Part shown: one piece after another, positions 1 through 9,929 of the stretch
Layout: each line of letters starts with the position of its first letter
Numbering within the stretch: position 1 is the stretch's first letter
Source of the DNA: Ilex aquifolium
Taxonomy: Eukaryota > Streptophyta > Magnoliopsida > Aquifoliales > Aquifoliaceae
Length of the DNA stretch: 64,000 nt
Assembly: GCA_951799425.1 (NCBI GenBank)
Contig: OX637395.1
Coordinates: forward strand, 5,544,951-5,608,950
Reading direction: 5' to 3'
Position numbers and translations under genes: made by a program
The notes under the pieces: generated by a model
Database searches by the model: none
What the model was told of the DNA's origin: nothing
Seen by the model: only the letters and a program-made list of their open reading frames with translations

Positions 1-118
1 AATACCCTAATTCTAACACGGATGACCTGTTTTTGATCGGATTGGGGAGGGGATTAGTCGAGATATACGTAAACTGACCCGAATACCTGTGATCATTCAA
101 CCAAAAAAAAAAAAATCT
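1..118 (+). repeat. SINE 3' part, cut by window edge
   Basis: The stretch ends in a GGATTAGTCGAG core, a GTAAACTGACCCG segment and a run of A (about 103-115). The same 3' layout recurs at 4215-4463 and, inverted, at 14952-15171. It looks like the 3' end of a tRNA-derived SINE on the plus strand whose promoter half lies outside the window. The family is inferred from these three copies and was not matched to a library. Confidence 0.55.
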
Positions 119-1629
119 TTGTGTATAGCTCAGTTTGTTTACCTAAATTGAATGCACATTCTGCTTGCTTTTATATACAGTAGTTTTCAAATAAGGTTAA
201 TAATTTTTGTTCCTAATATAGAGATATTATTGAAGTGTTATGGTACCATGTTTGATATTTTCCTAATTGAGCAGAGACCTTAATGATTTCTTCCCATTAA
301 AGTTTTATTCTTAGGTACAAGGTTCAAATGGTGACAAAGTTCATACTTTTTTGAAAGTAAGAATTATTAATTTGTTAGATTTTTATCATCTATTAATGAA
401 CATACTAAAAATATATTTTACTATAGTTGTATCTTGATCGTATACGTATAATTTATTTTCAAATTTTTTTATATTGTTATAACTATATCGTGTTGTACTC
501 GTATTCTTTCTTCTTATCCATTGTTTTTAGGGTTGTGAAACTAACATACTACTAACACAAACTTCGAGTAAACAAAAAAACTCAAAAATGTTGATCTTGT
601 ACTCGTATTCTATATCTTTATCTCTGCTTTGTCGGGTAGTGAAGCTGATATGTTATTAACACAAACTCTCGGAGTAAACAAAAAAAATAAACACAATATG
701 TTGATCCTATTTGCAATTTCTTTGTCTCATTAAATAGAATTTTGACATTCCCTTCCGACCAACCCGGTTTTGCTAGCATGTGACGTTATTCTTTATAGTG
801 GCATTTGTTTAGGTCATCCGTTTGTGGTCCAGAAGGAAACCCTTTAACAAAATCCAAAATCTCCTACAAACATGGATCCTTTGTCGTGTTGGATGTCTCT
901 ACATCTTACTAGTTTGACATTTTTATGACCCAATTTTCCATTCTTTCTTGGGGGTAAATTGAGTGAAGTATAGGGCATATAATAAATCATATCATTCATT
1001 ACTTGTTAATATTGCAACATATCGGGTTCATATTATGTAGAAAACGTGCATAACCAAAGTTCATATTGATTTATTTTATTATCTAAGCCTCAGCCTGACT
1101 AATCTATCAACTTTATTAACTTAGATTCACATCTAATAATTTCATATCGAGTTTGTAGATCATAATACAAAGAATTATCGACCCTAATAATCATGACTTG
1201 GTTGAGGATAGAGAAAAGGATTCCTATTCAAAAAAGCCACTAGCTGGAGCCCATGAGATTCATGGTTTTGTTTTAATGTGTAACAGAAAAAGACAGATGA
1301 GGCATTGAAAGTTAGTTTTGATCCCATAGCATAAAGCACGAACTCTTACAAATTGTCTGTACTGGTGAGTTTTTCGTGCTCTTCAAGCATCATCCATTTG
1401 TATTTTTATGAGTTAAAGAAGCTGTTTTTATTCAACTAAAGGAGAAATTCTTCCACCTACTTTTTTTTTTTGTGACATCTAGACTGACCACATATTATTA
1501 TGGATTCCCCTATTTTGACCATTTTGTTTTCTGGGTTAAAATGTATATCTTATAGGAATTGTTGATTCTAATTTAATCGAGGGTAATTTTTCGGTATCAT
1601 ATCGAAAGTTATTATTTTTTTGTGGTCAA
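119..1629. other. Intergenic, no gene seen
   Basis: AT-rich DNA with no long reading frame and no family-like peptide. A segment near 540-575 (ACTAACACAAACTTCGAGTA) is echoed near 655-680, suggesting an old local duplication of about 115 bp. Nothing else could be supported. Confidence 0.5.
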
Positions 1630-2452
1630 GTTATTCATTTTTAAAGATAAAGTTACAACTGTTTGAGGTAATTCCATGATCGATCACGAATAACTCCTGA
1701 TCAGTTATAATTTCACCTTTTAAAAGTATAACTTTAACTTCAAAAAACAATAATTTTACTTTTAGAAATTGTAACTTTTGATGATACACAAATTGGTTTG
1801 CACACCACCTGTCAAGTAAACAGTAATAAATGTAGTAATTAAGAAGTAAGAGATGGAAATAAGAACAACACAAGGATTATAGTGGTTCGGTCAACGTGAC
1901 CTATGTCCACTTTGAATGGCTAGGGTCGCCGGGTATTTTATTACTTTAAGTGAGTAGGGAGAGCTGAGAGTTACAAGCTTAGAGAGAAAGGAGAGAGTTG
2001 TGCTCGACTGAGTGTGATCTGCCTCCCAAGTGTTGGTAGGGCTTATAATTTATAGTCGTCCCCTAACAGATTGGAGCGACTTAATAGTAACTAAATAACT
2101 ATTCTAGTGATGCTGGAGACCTTTTCTCAACGGGCGAGGCAATTGCGGTGCTCTCCATGAAATTCGGTCAAAGGATAAGGTGAGGGTTAACTCTTTTCAA
2201 GGCGGCGAGGATGAGACTCTTAGATGACCCTGCACACTCCTCGGTAATGTAACCCCTCGAACCTGATGAGCTTGACCGGGCATGGACCGCATTGAGCTTG
2301 CCGGGTCTTTACAAGCTTGAGTTCTTAATTAAGATTGGACTTTCAACATGAATTGTGTCATTTGGGCTTGGTCCATCAACTTCTACCTCAAAAAGATATA
2401 ACTTAACCTCAAAAAGATATAACTTAACCTCAAAAAATTATAAATTTCGATT
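1630..2452 (-). mobile_element. Degenerate retroelement, possibly LTR-derived
   Basis: Read on the minus strand, 1800-2385 contains a GGTCACGTTGACCGAACCAC block followed by a T-rich segment, an arrangement I associate with the R-U5 part of some plant LTR retrotransposons. No clear TG..CA ends or 5-bp target duplication were found, and no gag or pol frame is present. It is flanked by short pieces (1640-1790 and 2385-2450) built from 'aaagttataacctc'-like words, shared with the array at 54540-55200. The LTR assignment is tentative. Confidence 0.3.
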
Positions 2453-2633
2453 CGATACCGACCTTTTCCTCTTTAATTAGAGGTTGGCGACTAAAGAATC
2501 TAAATGAATTTTAGTATTAGACTATTTAGGCGCGATTCATATGCTCGCATAAGTGTTTGGGATTATCTCGGTACTATGGAGAGCTCCAAAAAAATCTGTA
2601 TGAATTTGTTTCTAAGCTCAAGCTCAATGCAAA

Positions 2634-2681
2634 TGATCTCATTGGTTAAACTAATCATTGATCTCATTGGTTAAACTAATT
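2634..2681. repeat. 25-bp tandem duplication
   Basis: The word TGATCTCATTGGTTAAACTA starts at 2634 and again at 2659, giving two adjacent copies of a 25-bp unit. The surrounding 2453-3009 holds no gene that I can see. Confidence 0.8.
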
Positions 2682-3009
2682 GGACTCGAGGTTAAATTTG
2701 ATTTCAGACTCGTATTCAAGATCAAGATCGACTCTTTTGGCATATATTTACAAGCAAAATGAATTATTTCTCAGGTTTGACTTGTTTAATACACAAGCTT
2801 TAAAACGTTACTCGAGCTAATTCATATGATAAATGAACAGCTCAATTCATTTACAATCCTTAATTTAGTTAAACATTTTGGCTTTTAAAAATGGTCTTTT
2901 GTCGAAAGGGCAGACGAATTCTTGAAAATTTTGGGGATTGATCTTGTAATTTCTTCTTCTTGAAGTATGATCAGACTTACAATACCATCAGTGTTGGCTG
3001 AACCACATC

Positions 3010-3209
3010 TAGGGCTGATAATCAAGCTTTAGAGTCAGGTCGGGTTCGGTTTGTTTTGAGCTCGGTTCATTTTTTAAACGAACCAAATTTGAACAATTTT
3101 TTGAGCTCGTTTAGAAAAATGAGCCTAAAAGCTTAGCTCAAGTTCAAAAACCGAGCCAAACTCGAATAAATTTTTAAGTTCGACAGGCTCAGCTTAATTA
3201 TCGACTCTA
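3010..3209. mobile_element. hAT-type MITE, 200 bp
   Basis: The left end TAGGGCTGATAATCAAG and the right end CTTAATTATCGACTCTA form imperfect terminal inverted repeats. The flanks accacatc (3002-3009) and accatatt (3210-3217) agree at 6 of 8 bases, fitting an old 8-bp hAT target duplication. The interior repeats GAGCTCG/AACGAACC words, as do related copies at 9139-9270 and 26817-27285. No coding capacity. Confidence 0.65.
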
Positions 3210-3504
3210 ACCATATTAGAACTCAGCAGAAAATATGAGTTTTAACCATATTATCCAGTCTCAATGCTGTGCATGGCTATTGATAAGACCAAAGAGGAAT
3301 GGGCTTGATCAATTTATTTCTCCTGCTGTTCAAAAATTTTAACCCTTTTTTGGACCCTACCTCTGAATTCAGATCCACTTTAAACACATTTCTTTTTATT
3401 TCCTATCACCTACCAGCAGGGTCCACTTATTACAACCAGTCTACCATCAATATACATTAAGTGATCTATTGTCGAGAGAAATTAAAATTTAGAGAATCAA
3501 AATC

Positions 3505-4112
3505 CTTAGAATCCGTTTAGTTAAGAAGAAAAAAAATGATGGAAAGTGAAATGAAAGAAAAAAAAAATGATAGAAAATATATTTCATACATATATTTGGT
3601 TAAAATAAAAAATTTACGAAAAAATTCTTAAAAAAATTTCATTCTATTATTTGAAAGAAATGAAAGTTACAATTTTTTTTTTATAATTGTCTAAATTAAT
3701 CTTAATTATTTTTTTCGGTCTAAATTTTTTTTATTATAATTGAAAGTTAAATTTTTTTTAAAAAGTGGCTCGAAACATAATTCTAGGACAATCACCAACA
3801 CAAAGGCCTTTAGGCCAAATTATATGATTAATCAAATTCATACCAAATTTTTTTAAAATTAATAACTAATAAAATATTTTAAGAAAAATAAAGGCAAAAT
3901 GAAAAGTTAGTTATAGATCACAATTTTCTTGCATTTCCTTGTGTTTTTTACAAGAAAAAAAAGTTGGTTAGTTGTAAGAAAATTAAAACATAAAAGAAAA
4001 TTATTTTTTCTATAATTTTTCTTTTCATGCTAACCAAACACATGAAAATTTAAAAAAATTTCTCTTTTTTACATTTTCTACCATTCAACCGCTAAACAAA
4101 CGAACCGTTAGG
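3505..4112 (+). mobile_element. Non-autonomous DNA element, copy 1 of an inverted pair
   Basis: This AT-rich stretch of about 610 bp is closely similar, in reverse complement, to 49235-49848. Shared landmarks include the ACAAAGGCCTTTAGGCCAAA block, the CATTTCCTTGTGTTTTTTAC block and the terminal AAACAAACGAACC. The ends GAATCCGTTTAG and CTAAACAAACGAACC are weak inverted repeats, and TTA lies on both sides, which would suit a PIF/Harbinger-like MITE. The superfamily is uncertain; the existence of two copies is clear. Confidence 0.6.
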
Positions 4113-4214
4113 TCTGGCCCTAAGCATGAAGAAAAATATTGCAGTACTCTTCTTTTCACTTCAATAAATTTTTAGGTGACTTGGTGAAGACCTATACTGC
4201 AGAGAGTGCCAAGA

Positions 4215-4463
4215 TCAGCCCAGTTGAAACCATTTGGTTCAAGTTGGTCACTTGGTTGGATTAATAGGTTAAGTGATAACAAGGACGAACTATAAATCTA
4301 GACTTTGCGTTCGAATCTTAACAATTTTTTGGAGCCAATCCAGAAGGAAATACCTTAGTCCCGGCAAAAATGACTTGTCTTTGACCGAACCAGGAAGAGG
4401 ATTAGTCGAGGTGCGCGTAAACTAACCTAGACACCCATAACCAGTAAACAAAAAAAAAAAAAG
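4215..4463 (+). repeat. tRNA-derived SINE
   Basis: A Pol III-like B box, GCGTTCGAATC, sits near 4308-4318, with an A-box-like GGTTAAGTGATAACAAGG about 40 bp before it. The 3' part carries GGATTAGTCGAGGTGCGCGT and ends in a run of 13 A after AGTAAAC (4449-4461). The same 3' module is at 1-118 and, inverted, at 14952-15171. The 5' border is approximate. Confidence 0.65.
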
Positions 4464-4565
4464 GATTTCATGAGATTCATCATTTAGATTGTGCCCCTGT
4501 TCTACACCTTGTCAGGCATTCTGAACTATGGATTTTCAATCTCAAGTAAGGAAAGCTTATGCAAA

Positions 4566-4700
4566 ATCTTACCAGCTGCTGGCCTCGATCCCGTTTGATC
4601 ATTGGGGGACGGGAGCGGGAGGGTGAAGGGGAATGAGGTTTGAACCCGCAATCACTTGCACGCGGGGATAAGCCCTTATCACTGGGCCACTCCCTCACCT
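4566..4700 (-). repeat. tRNA-derived SINE fragment, minus strand
   Basis: On the minus strand, AGTGGCCCAGTGATAAGGGC resembles an A box and GCGGGTTCAAACCTC a B box, about 30 bp apart. That is the spacing of a tRNA-derived Pol III promoter. It does not fold as a complete tRNA with a matched acceptor stem, so I call it a SINE. Related copies may be those at 28240-28362 and 31842-31963. Confidence 0.5.
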
Positions 4701-4999
4701 CAAATATATGCAGACTTACCCCTCATGTATAGAGGCTGCTTTCGCAAGGAGTATGAGATGGTAGAGGTGGGAATGAAAAGAATGGAAAGGAAAAGAGAAG
4801 ATAGATCAAATTCTGATAAACTGCATAGTAAGCATCAAAATCTTGTGTCTCATGCCCTATTCCACAACAGAACTTCAAAACCATTTAATGTTGCCAAAAT
4901 AAAAAACTGAACTGAAATCAAGGATAAGGAAAAATCACCCGAAATTTGCATTTTGAAGGTGTTTACAGATTTCTATCTTGCTAAAATGTGACAAAATCT

Positions 5000-7529
5000 T
5001 CAAGAGCATGGTAGAGTGTTCACATGTTTAAGGATGGACTGAGGTACAATTGTTGTAATTAACAGATATATAGCAAAAACTATGGTCCAAATGTTGTTGA
5101 AAAACACACCTGTATTCTTGTGTCCCCTGCTGCATGGAGTACTGGTTCCACTATAGCACCCTTTCTTTTGCTTGATCCCCACACCAAGGTCTTCAAGAAC
5201 AAATGTAGTATTTTTCTGGCTATTACTGAATAAAACACACCAAAAGTAAGGCCCTTTATGCTTATGGCTCCCAATAATGCCCACACCCACTTCAGTATGT
5301 GTTCTGTTCGCGACGAGAGAACGGGTTTTCTTGTTGTGAACAAGCACGTGCGAGAAGGCTTCCGATGGTTCAAGATACTTATGTTGACACCCCACAATAT
5401 AGCCAGATATGGTGCCAAAAGTGGGCAGCTCCACGCCACAATTGGGAGCAAAAACTTCTGTGAAGTCATCTTCTGGAGGCTGACAATTGACACTATTGTT
5501 ACTAGTGCAGTTCCCCTTGCATTCCTCTACATACTGCAAGGCAATGCATCCAAGACCAGGACTATTGTTTAGCTGAGGAAGCTTTTGAGCTGTCCGGTTT
5601 TTGTTGATAATGTCAACGAGATCATTTGCAGGATTTCCTGTAGCACAAAACACCAGATAAACACCTTCTGTTAATCAAGGGGAAAAAAAGCTAACTAATA
5701 TAAGAAATAGTTCACATGTGGATGTGCAAACATCTCTCACCAATGCATTTAACAATTAGCAATTTAAGTATCCAGAATCACCAAACATATTTCTCTTTTC
5801 AACCACTGATTGCTTTTCCAAGTTTTGTAGCTTTTCTGATTGGTTAAGAGATCCTGCTTTATTTACATAATCTTATGTTGCCAGGTGATTCTGAGTTTCT
5901 ACGCCACAATTTGGCATACTTTCTTTTCCATCATCAGCACGCAGGGGCGGCCCTCTAAAATTTGGGGCCCTAGGCAAGCAACTTAGCTGCCTAGGCCTTG
6001 GGCTGGACCTGTCAGCACGTACCGGTCACTAGTACTCAATGCTACTCATTCCATACGATATTATGAAACAAATACTGTCTCCAAAAACTTTAAAGTGCAC
6101 TTAATAAATGCCAATCACAGACAGTGATAAGACTAATTTCAGCTGATATACGCACTTAAAGTAGTGTAATAAGATGTGTTATAATACTATGGACCGAAAT
6201 ACATGGCCTCAGACAGTTTGAATTCTCCTGAAATACTTTGCAGCTGTGCTGTTGGTTCCTACTTAAGCTGTAGCCTACACATAGAAGTTTGTATGATGCA
6301 GAAATTAAGGGCAGACGACCCGTTATCACCAACAAGGACTCTCACAATTTAAGCATTCCAGATGTGCTTTTGAGATAGTCTTCTGTTGCATATATGGCAA
6401 GTCCCATATATAATTTATAACAACAATCCATAGACCCAGTTTTTTTAAGATTTAGTTAAAATTCATGGTTTTTAATTTCACAAATGCCCAGTGATAGATC
6501 CATTTTAAAAAGAAACCTGTTAAAAGGATAGTAAAATATGTGACTCCATAGCTGATTTAAGCACATTTGCAAAATGCAATCCCCCCCCCCCCCCCCCCCC
6601 CCCCGCGAACTATGAGGGAGGCCTTTACCATATATCATCACTCAAACAATGCTATTTTGGCCTATGATGGTCCATGGTAAGACAAACAGTTCAACTAGGA
6701 TTCAACATTTAACAACTCATGCCTCCATCTTGTGCTTCCTCTTTATGTTGAACATGTTTATAATCCTAAGCAACAACACCCTAGCTCCCCTGCCCCCAAT
6801 CCCTAATCCTTTTGTATGTATACCCTACATTTTCAGGATACATAAATGTAGCACACACAAGTATATTGTCCAAAAATGTCATGAGCACCATGTTGATGAT
6901 ACCAATATTGCCACTACTATTGTTTTCCCTCCCACCGTTTATACCTAAACAATGACATTGTCATCTTGGTCATATATCATATACATCTCCTATGTTTCTC
7001 ATTCCATGGTTGGGTTCTCTTTCACTTATGAAGTGTGAGCTTGTTCAATGAGAAAGCAAATTAGCAAAATCATGTTCACGGGGATTCGAACCCGGAAACA
7101 GCTTCTCCACTTGCAGGTAAAGATGTGTACATCTAACCCTCCCCAGAACCCCGCAATGGCGGGAGTCTTGTGCCTGGGTATTTTCACTGTAGGTTTCTCG
7201 TACTGACATCTTGCAAGTTTGATAGTATATTCCCATTATAATTGTAATCCAAACTTTCTTTTCTAATGAAGCTATTGAAAGAAGAAAACAACCAAATCAA
7301 TACTTCCATTTGGAAGCTATTGATCAGTAAAAAAAAAGACAACAATTATTCAAAGAAAAACACAATCAAATCAGTATTTTCCAAGTGCAAATACTACAAT
7401 GAAAGAGATACCCAAGAAAATTAGGAAGTTGAAGCATACATTACCATGGTGCTTGGAGGAAACAACAGCTGCAAGTAGTAGACTACAGAGAGCAACCCAC
7501 TTAAAGCAACAAAGCTTCTTCACCATCAT
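5000..7529 (-). CDS. GPI-anchored protein, At3g06035/At5g19230-like family
   Basis: Two exons on the minus strand: 7445-7529 (start codon at 7529) and 5000-5637 (stop). The donor CATG|GTAATG and acceptor GCTACAG|GAAAT join in phase to give 240 residues. Residues 1 to about 25 are a hydrophobic secretion signal (CSLLLAAVVSS). The mature part begins HHGNPANDLVDIINKNRTAQ, the opening seen in the plant-specific family of uncharacterised GPI-anchored proteins. It has nine cysteines (about 59, 68, 72, 80, 95, 112, 162, 189, 197) and four N-glycosylation sequons. A hydrophobic segment lies at about 210-227, as expected for a GPI-attachment signal on an outer-plasma-membrane protein. It is followed by some 13 polar residues, longer than usual after a GPI signal, so an unseen 3' intron or degraded tail is possible. 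Two ATGs in a row open exon 1; the first was taken. Function in the family is not established. Confidence 0.85.
5942..6011. mobile_element. Very short hAT element, 70 bp
   Basis: It starts CAGGGGCGGCCC and ends GGGCTGGACCTG, a short imperfect terminal inverted repeat. Perfect 8-bp copies of tcagcacg lie at 5934-5941 and 6012-6019. This is the target-duplication length of the hAT superfamily. The core contains the near-palindrome CCTAGGCAAG..CTGCCTAGG. It lies in the intron of the GPI-anchored-protein gene. Confidence 0.8.
6581..6604. repeat. Poly-C tract, 24 nt
   Basis: Uninterrupted run of C in the plus strand inside an intron. The exact length is likely polymorphic and hard to sequence. 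Confidence 0.9.
7076..7190 (+). repeat. Au SINE copy
   Basis: The order GGGATTCGAACCCGGAAACA, then CTCCACTTGCAGGTAAAG, then CTAACCCTCCCCAGAACCCC and GCAATGGCGGGAGTCTTGTG is the diagnostic body of the plant Au SINE, including its B box GGATTCGAACC. The 5' third is not recognisable. It lies antisense to the host gene in the intron of the GPI-anchored-protein gene. Confidence 0.85.
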
Positions 7530-8683
7530 CCCTCCCACCCCCAACAGAGAAAAAAACTCAAATACAGTCCTTAGTGGATTTTCTTTGTAAAGATTCTCGG
7601 AAAATTGGAAGGAAAAGAAGAGAAAAACTCAAGTTCAGAAAAGGGTCTTTTGCTTCAAAACTGTGAAATTACTTTGGTCTTAGTGGGAATATAAAATGGG
7701 TTTCAAGTTTCCTGGGAAGAAATAGAAAAAGGCTGGTAAGCAAGAAAGGACACACATGATTGAGTGATGTTGCAGAGATTTAAGGGGAAAAGAAGAGGTG
7801 GGTGGTCCCAATAGCCGGTGTTTTGATTAAGAAATGGTGCAAATTTTGAGAAGTCCAGCCAATATCGAAACCATGAATAATGACGCCTACATCACCTTTG
7901 TGCACTAATTTTTCTCACACTATCTGCATTATTTGATGTGATATAATTAAAATTATTAAATATTTAATAAATCTTATAAAATTTATTAATCTAACAGTGT
8001 ATATTAAAATAGTGTAAAAAATAATGTAGAAAAGTAATATGTGTGGAATTCTTGCAAAACCATATGCCAACCCCATGTCCCATAATTTTTGGGAAAATTG
8101 TTGGAGATGAACAAAAAAAAAAAAAAATCTTGTTTATTTTGACAAATGTCACTTTGTATTTTATTTATACTTTAAACAATTAAAATTCTAACATTTTGTT
8201 GAACAAAGTAAAAAGCGTTTGGATTTAAACCATGTTGGAAAAAATGAATTCAAAAGATAAAATATATGATAGGGTAAGGCGTGGACTATGTCGCTCTCTT
8301 AAAACGATTCGTGTCATTTTATGAAAAAAACACAGTGCAGAAAGTAACAATGCGGCATCCCCAAGATACAACGCCCCAGCCTAATGATTGTTGTTTCACT
8401 CAGATCTACACAATCGAATGAAACAGAAGCTTCACACGACACCTTTTAATTTTACACAGAAACTTATGTAGTTGAGAAGAATATAGTAGATATTCATATT
8501 GTATATTTTTATACTGAACTATGTAAATACATATGCAGGAAATATAGGTATTTAATATTTCGTAATTACTTCTATATTTAATCAAATAATAACGCTATTT
8601 TGTTTAAAATACTCTTAACAAACTACATTATTACTTTTGTATTGGATTAATAGTACAATGTAAACAATTTATTATTTTAATAT

Positions 8684-8964
8684 AGGGCTAATTGCAACAG
8701 CGGTTCTCAAAATTTGCACTTCGTCTCATTTTGGTCTCAATGTTACAATTATATCACATTGATCCATGATATATTGAATTTATTTTTAAGTAGTTCAAAT
8801 TCTTAACGGGTTTTTATTTATGTGCTTACCACATGCTCCCAAATGAAACCGTTAAAAATTTAAATCGTTATACGTAGGGAGCACTTAAAAATAAATTAAA
8901 TATATTAGAAACTAAAATAAAATAAAATAAAATATTTATTGGGATCACCGTTGCAATTAATCCT
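8684..8964. mobile_element. MULE-like MITE, about 280 bp
   Basis: The left end AGGGCTAATTGCAACAGCGG pairs with the right end CACCGTTGCAATTAATCCT as an imperfect terminal inverted repeat. Flanks ttttaatat and ttaaaatat agree at 7 of 9 bases, compatible with a 9-bp target duplication. The ending GGGTTAATTGCAA is also used by the element at 50681-51436. Confidence 0.5.
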
Positions 8965-9138
8965 TTAAAATATAAATTAAAGTAAAACTTTTTTTAAAAG
9001 GTTTAAAGCATCATTCAGTCTATTTCAAGATGAAGCTGTAAACCAAAACTGAAGGAAAACATTAACGCTGTAAAATGTATATAGGACCCTCCTTTGTCTT
9101 TTACTCCTTGGGTACCAAGAAGAATGGTCAATTGACAG

Positions 9139-9270
9139 TAGGGCTGTTAATCAAGCCAAGCTTGAACATTATTTAAGGCTCGTTTATGTGTTAATTGTTA
9201 AACGAGCCAGCTCGTTTATGTGTAAATTAGGCTTGACAAAGGCTCGAATTCAGCTCGATTAACAGCCCTA
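9139..9270. mobile_element. hAT-type MITE, 132 bp
   Basis: Its ends are TAGGGCTGTTAATCAAG and CTCGATTAACAGCCCTA. It is bracketed by perfect 8-bp duplications attgacag at 9131-9138 and 9271-9278. The interior is filled with GGCTCGTTTATGTG/AACGAGCC words and has no coding capacity. Clean ends and a perfect target duplication suggest a fairly recent insertion. Confidence 0.9.
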
Positions 9271-9469
9271 ATTGACAGCAACTAGTCTAAAAGAACTTGC
9301 ATGGGGAAAATAAAAGCTCCTTCTAATATAGGAAACTCTATGGAACCGAAAAATATTTTTTGGTATTAATACTATTGGTTATTATTTTATATGGTAAAAT
9401 TATAATTTTAAAAAAAAAATTTATAACTGTTCAAGAGAGATCATGATCGATCATAAAATAGAGAAGACC

Positions 9470-9616
9470 AATGCTATTGGGACCTAATTCACTATGACCT
9501 TTGGATTGACTGTGAGCTCCATCAAACATTGGAACTTGGTGTTAATCCAATGGTTCAAATGAAGCCACGTCATTAGGTCAGCAAATTATGTCAGATTTTT
9601 AGGTCCAAATAGCATT
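9470..9616. mobile_element. MITE with ATGCTATT..GGACC ends
   Basis: AATGCTATTGGGACCTAA at the left is matched in reverse by TTAGGTCCAAATAGCATT at the right, a terminal inverted repeat of about 18 bp enclosing 110 bp. No target duplication was settled, so the superfamily is open. Confidence 0.6.
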
Positions 9617-9929
9617 TTCCAATAGAGAATAATTGGCTAATGAACATGACTTGATCTAGGTTAGCGGTTGGATTAATGGCCACTACCTCTGCTATTGAAT
9701 TTTAAAGCCGTTGATTCTAATCTCGTTTCAACTTTAAAAAAGAAAAAGAAAAACATGACCCGACCGACCCTAATCTATGTATCCAGCTACGATCCGGTTA
9801 CCTCTTTTGTAAACAACATCAACTCGGAGTCAATCTCCGAACTCTCTAGAACACTGACGAAGGAACCTAAGGCCGAGCTCTCCCTCTTAACACTCTACAC
9901 AGCACTCTCTCTCTCTCTCACTGTCGTCC

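Larger units (their letters stand above)
5638..7444 (-). other. Intron of the GPI-anchored-protein gene
   Basis: A 1.8-kb intron holding at least two transposon relics (5942-6011 and 7076-7190) and a run of 24 C at 6581-6604. I see no further exon-like peptide in it. Confidence 0.75.
7530..9929. other. Intergenic between divergent genes
   Basis: This region holds the promoters of the minus-strand GPI-anchored-protein gene (right of 7529) and the plus-strand CPN10 gene (left of 9930). No additional gene is visible. A possible TATA-like TTTATATT lies on the minus strand near 7687-7697. Several small elements are listed separately. Confidence 0.5.

Noticed and set aside
1800-2385. Complete solo LTR
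   Set aside because: Internal words look LTR-like, but TG..CA ends and a 5-bp target duplication could not be found, so only a tentative fragment is reported.
4566-4700. Possible tRNA gene
   Set aside because: A- and B-box-like words are present, but no cloverleaf with matched acceptor stem could be drawn. A SINE explains it better.
5080-5572. Overlapping frames on both strands within the GPI-anchored-protein exon
   Set aside because: They are shadows of exon 2 without signal peptides or family resemblance.
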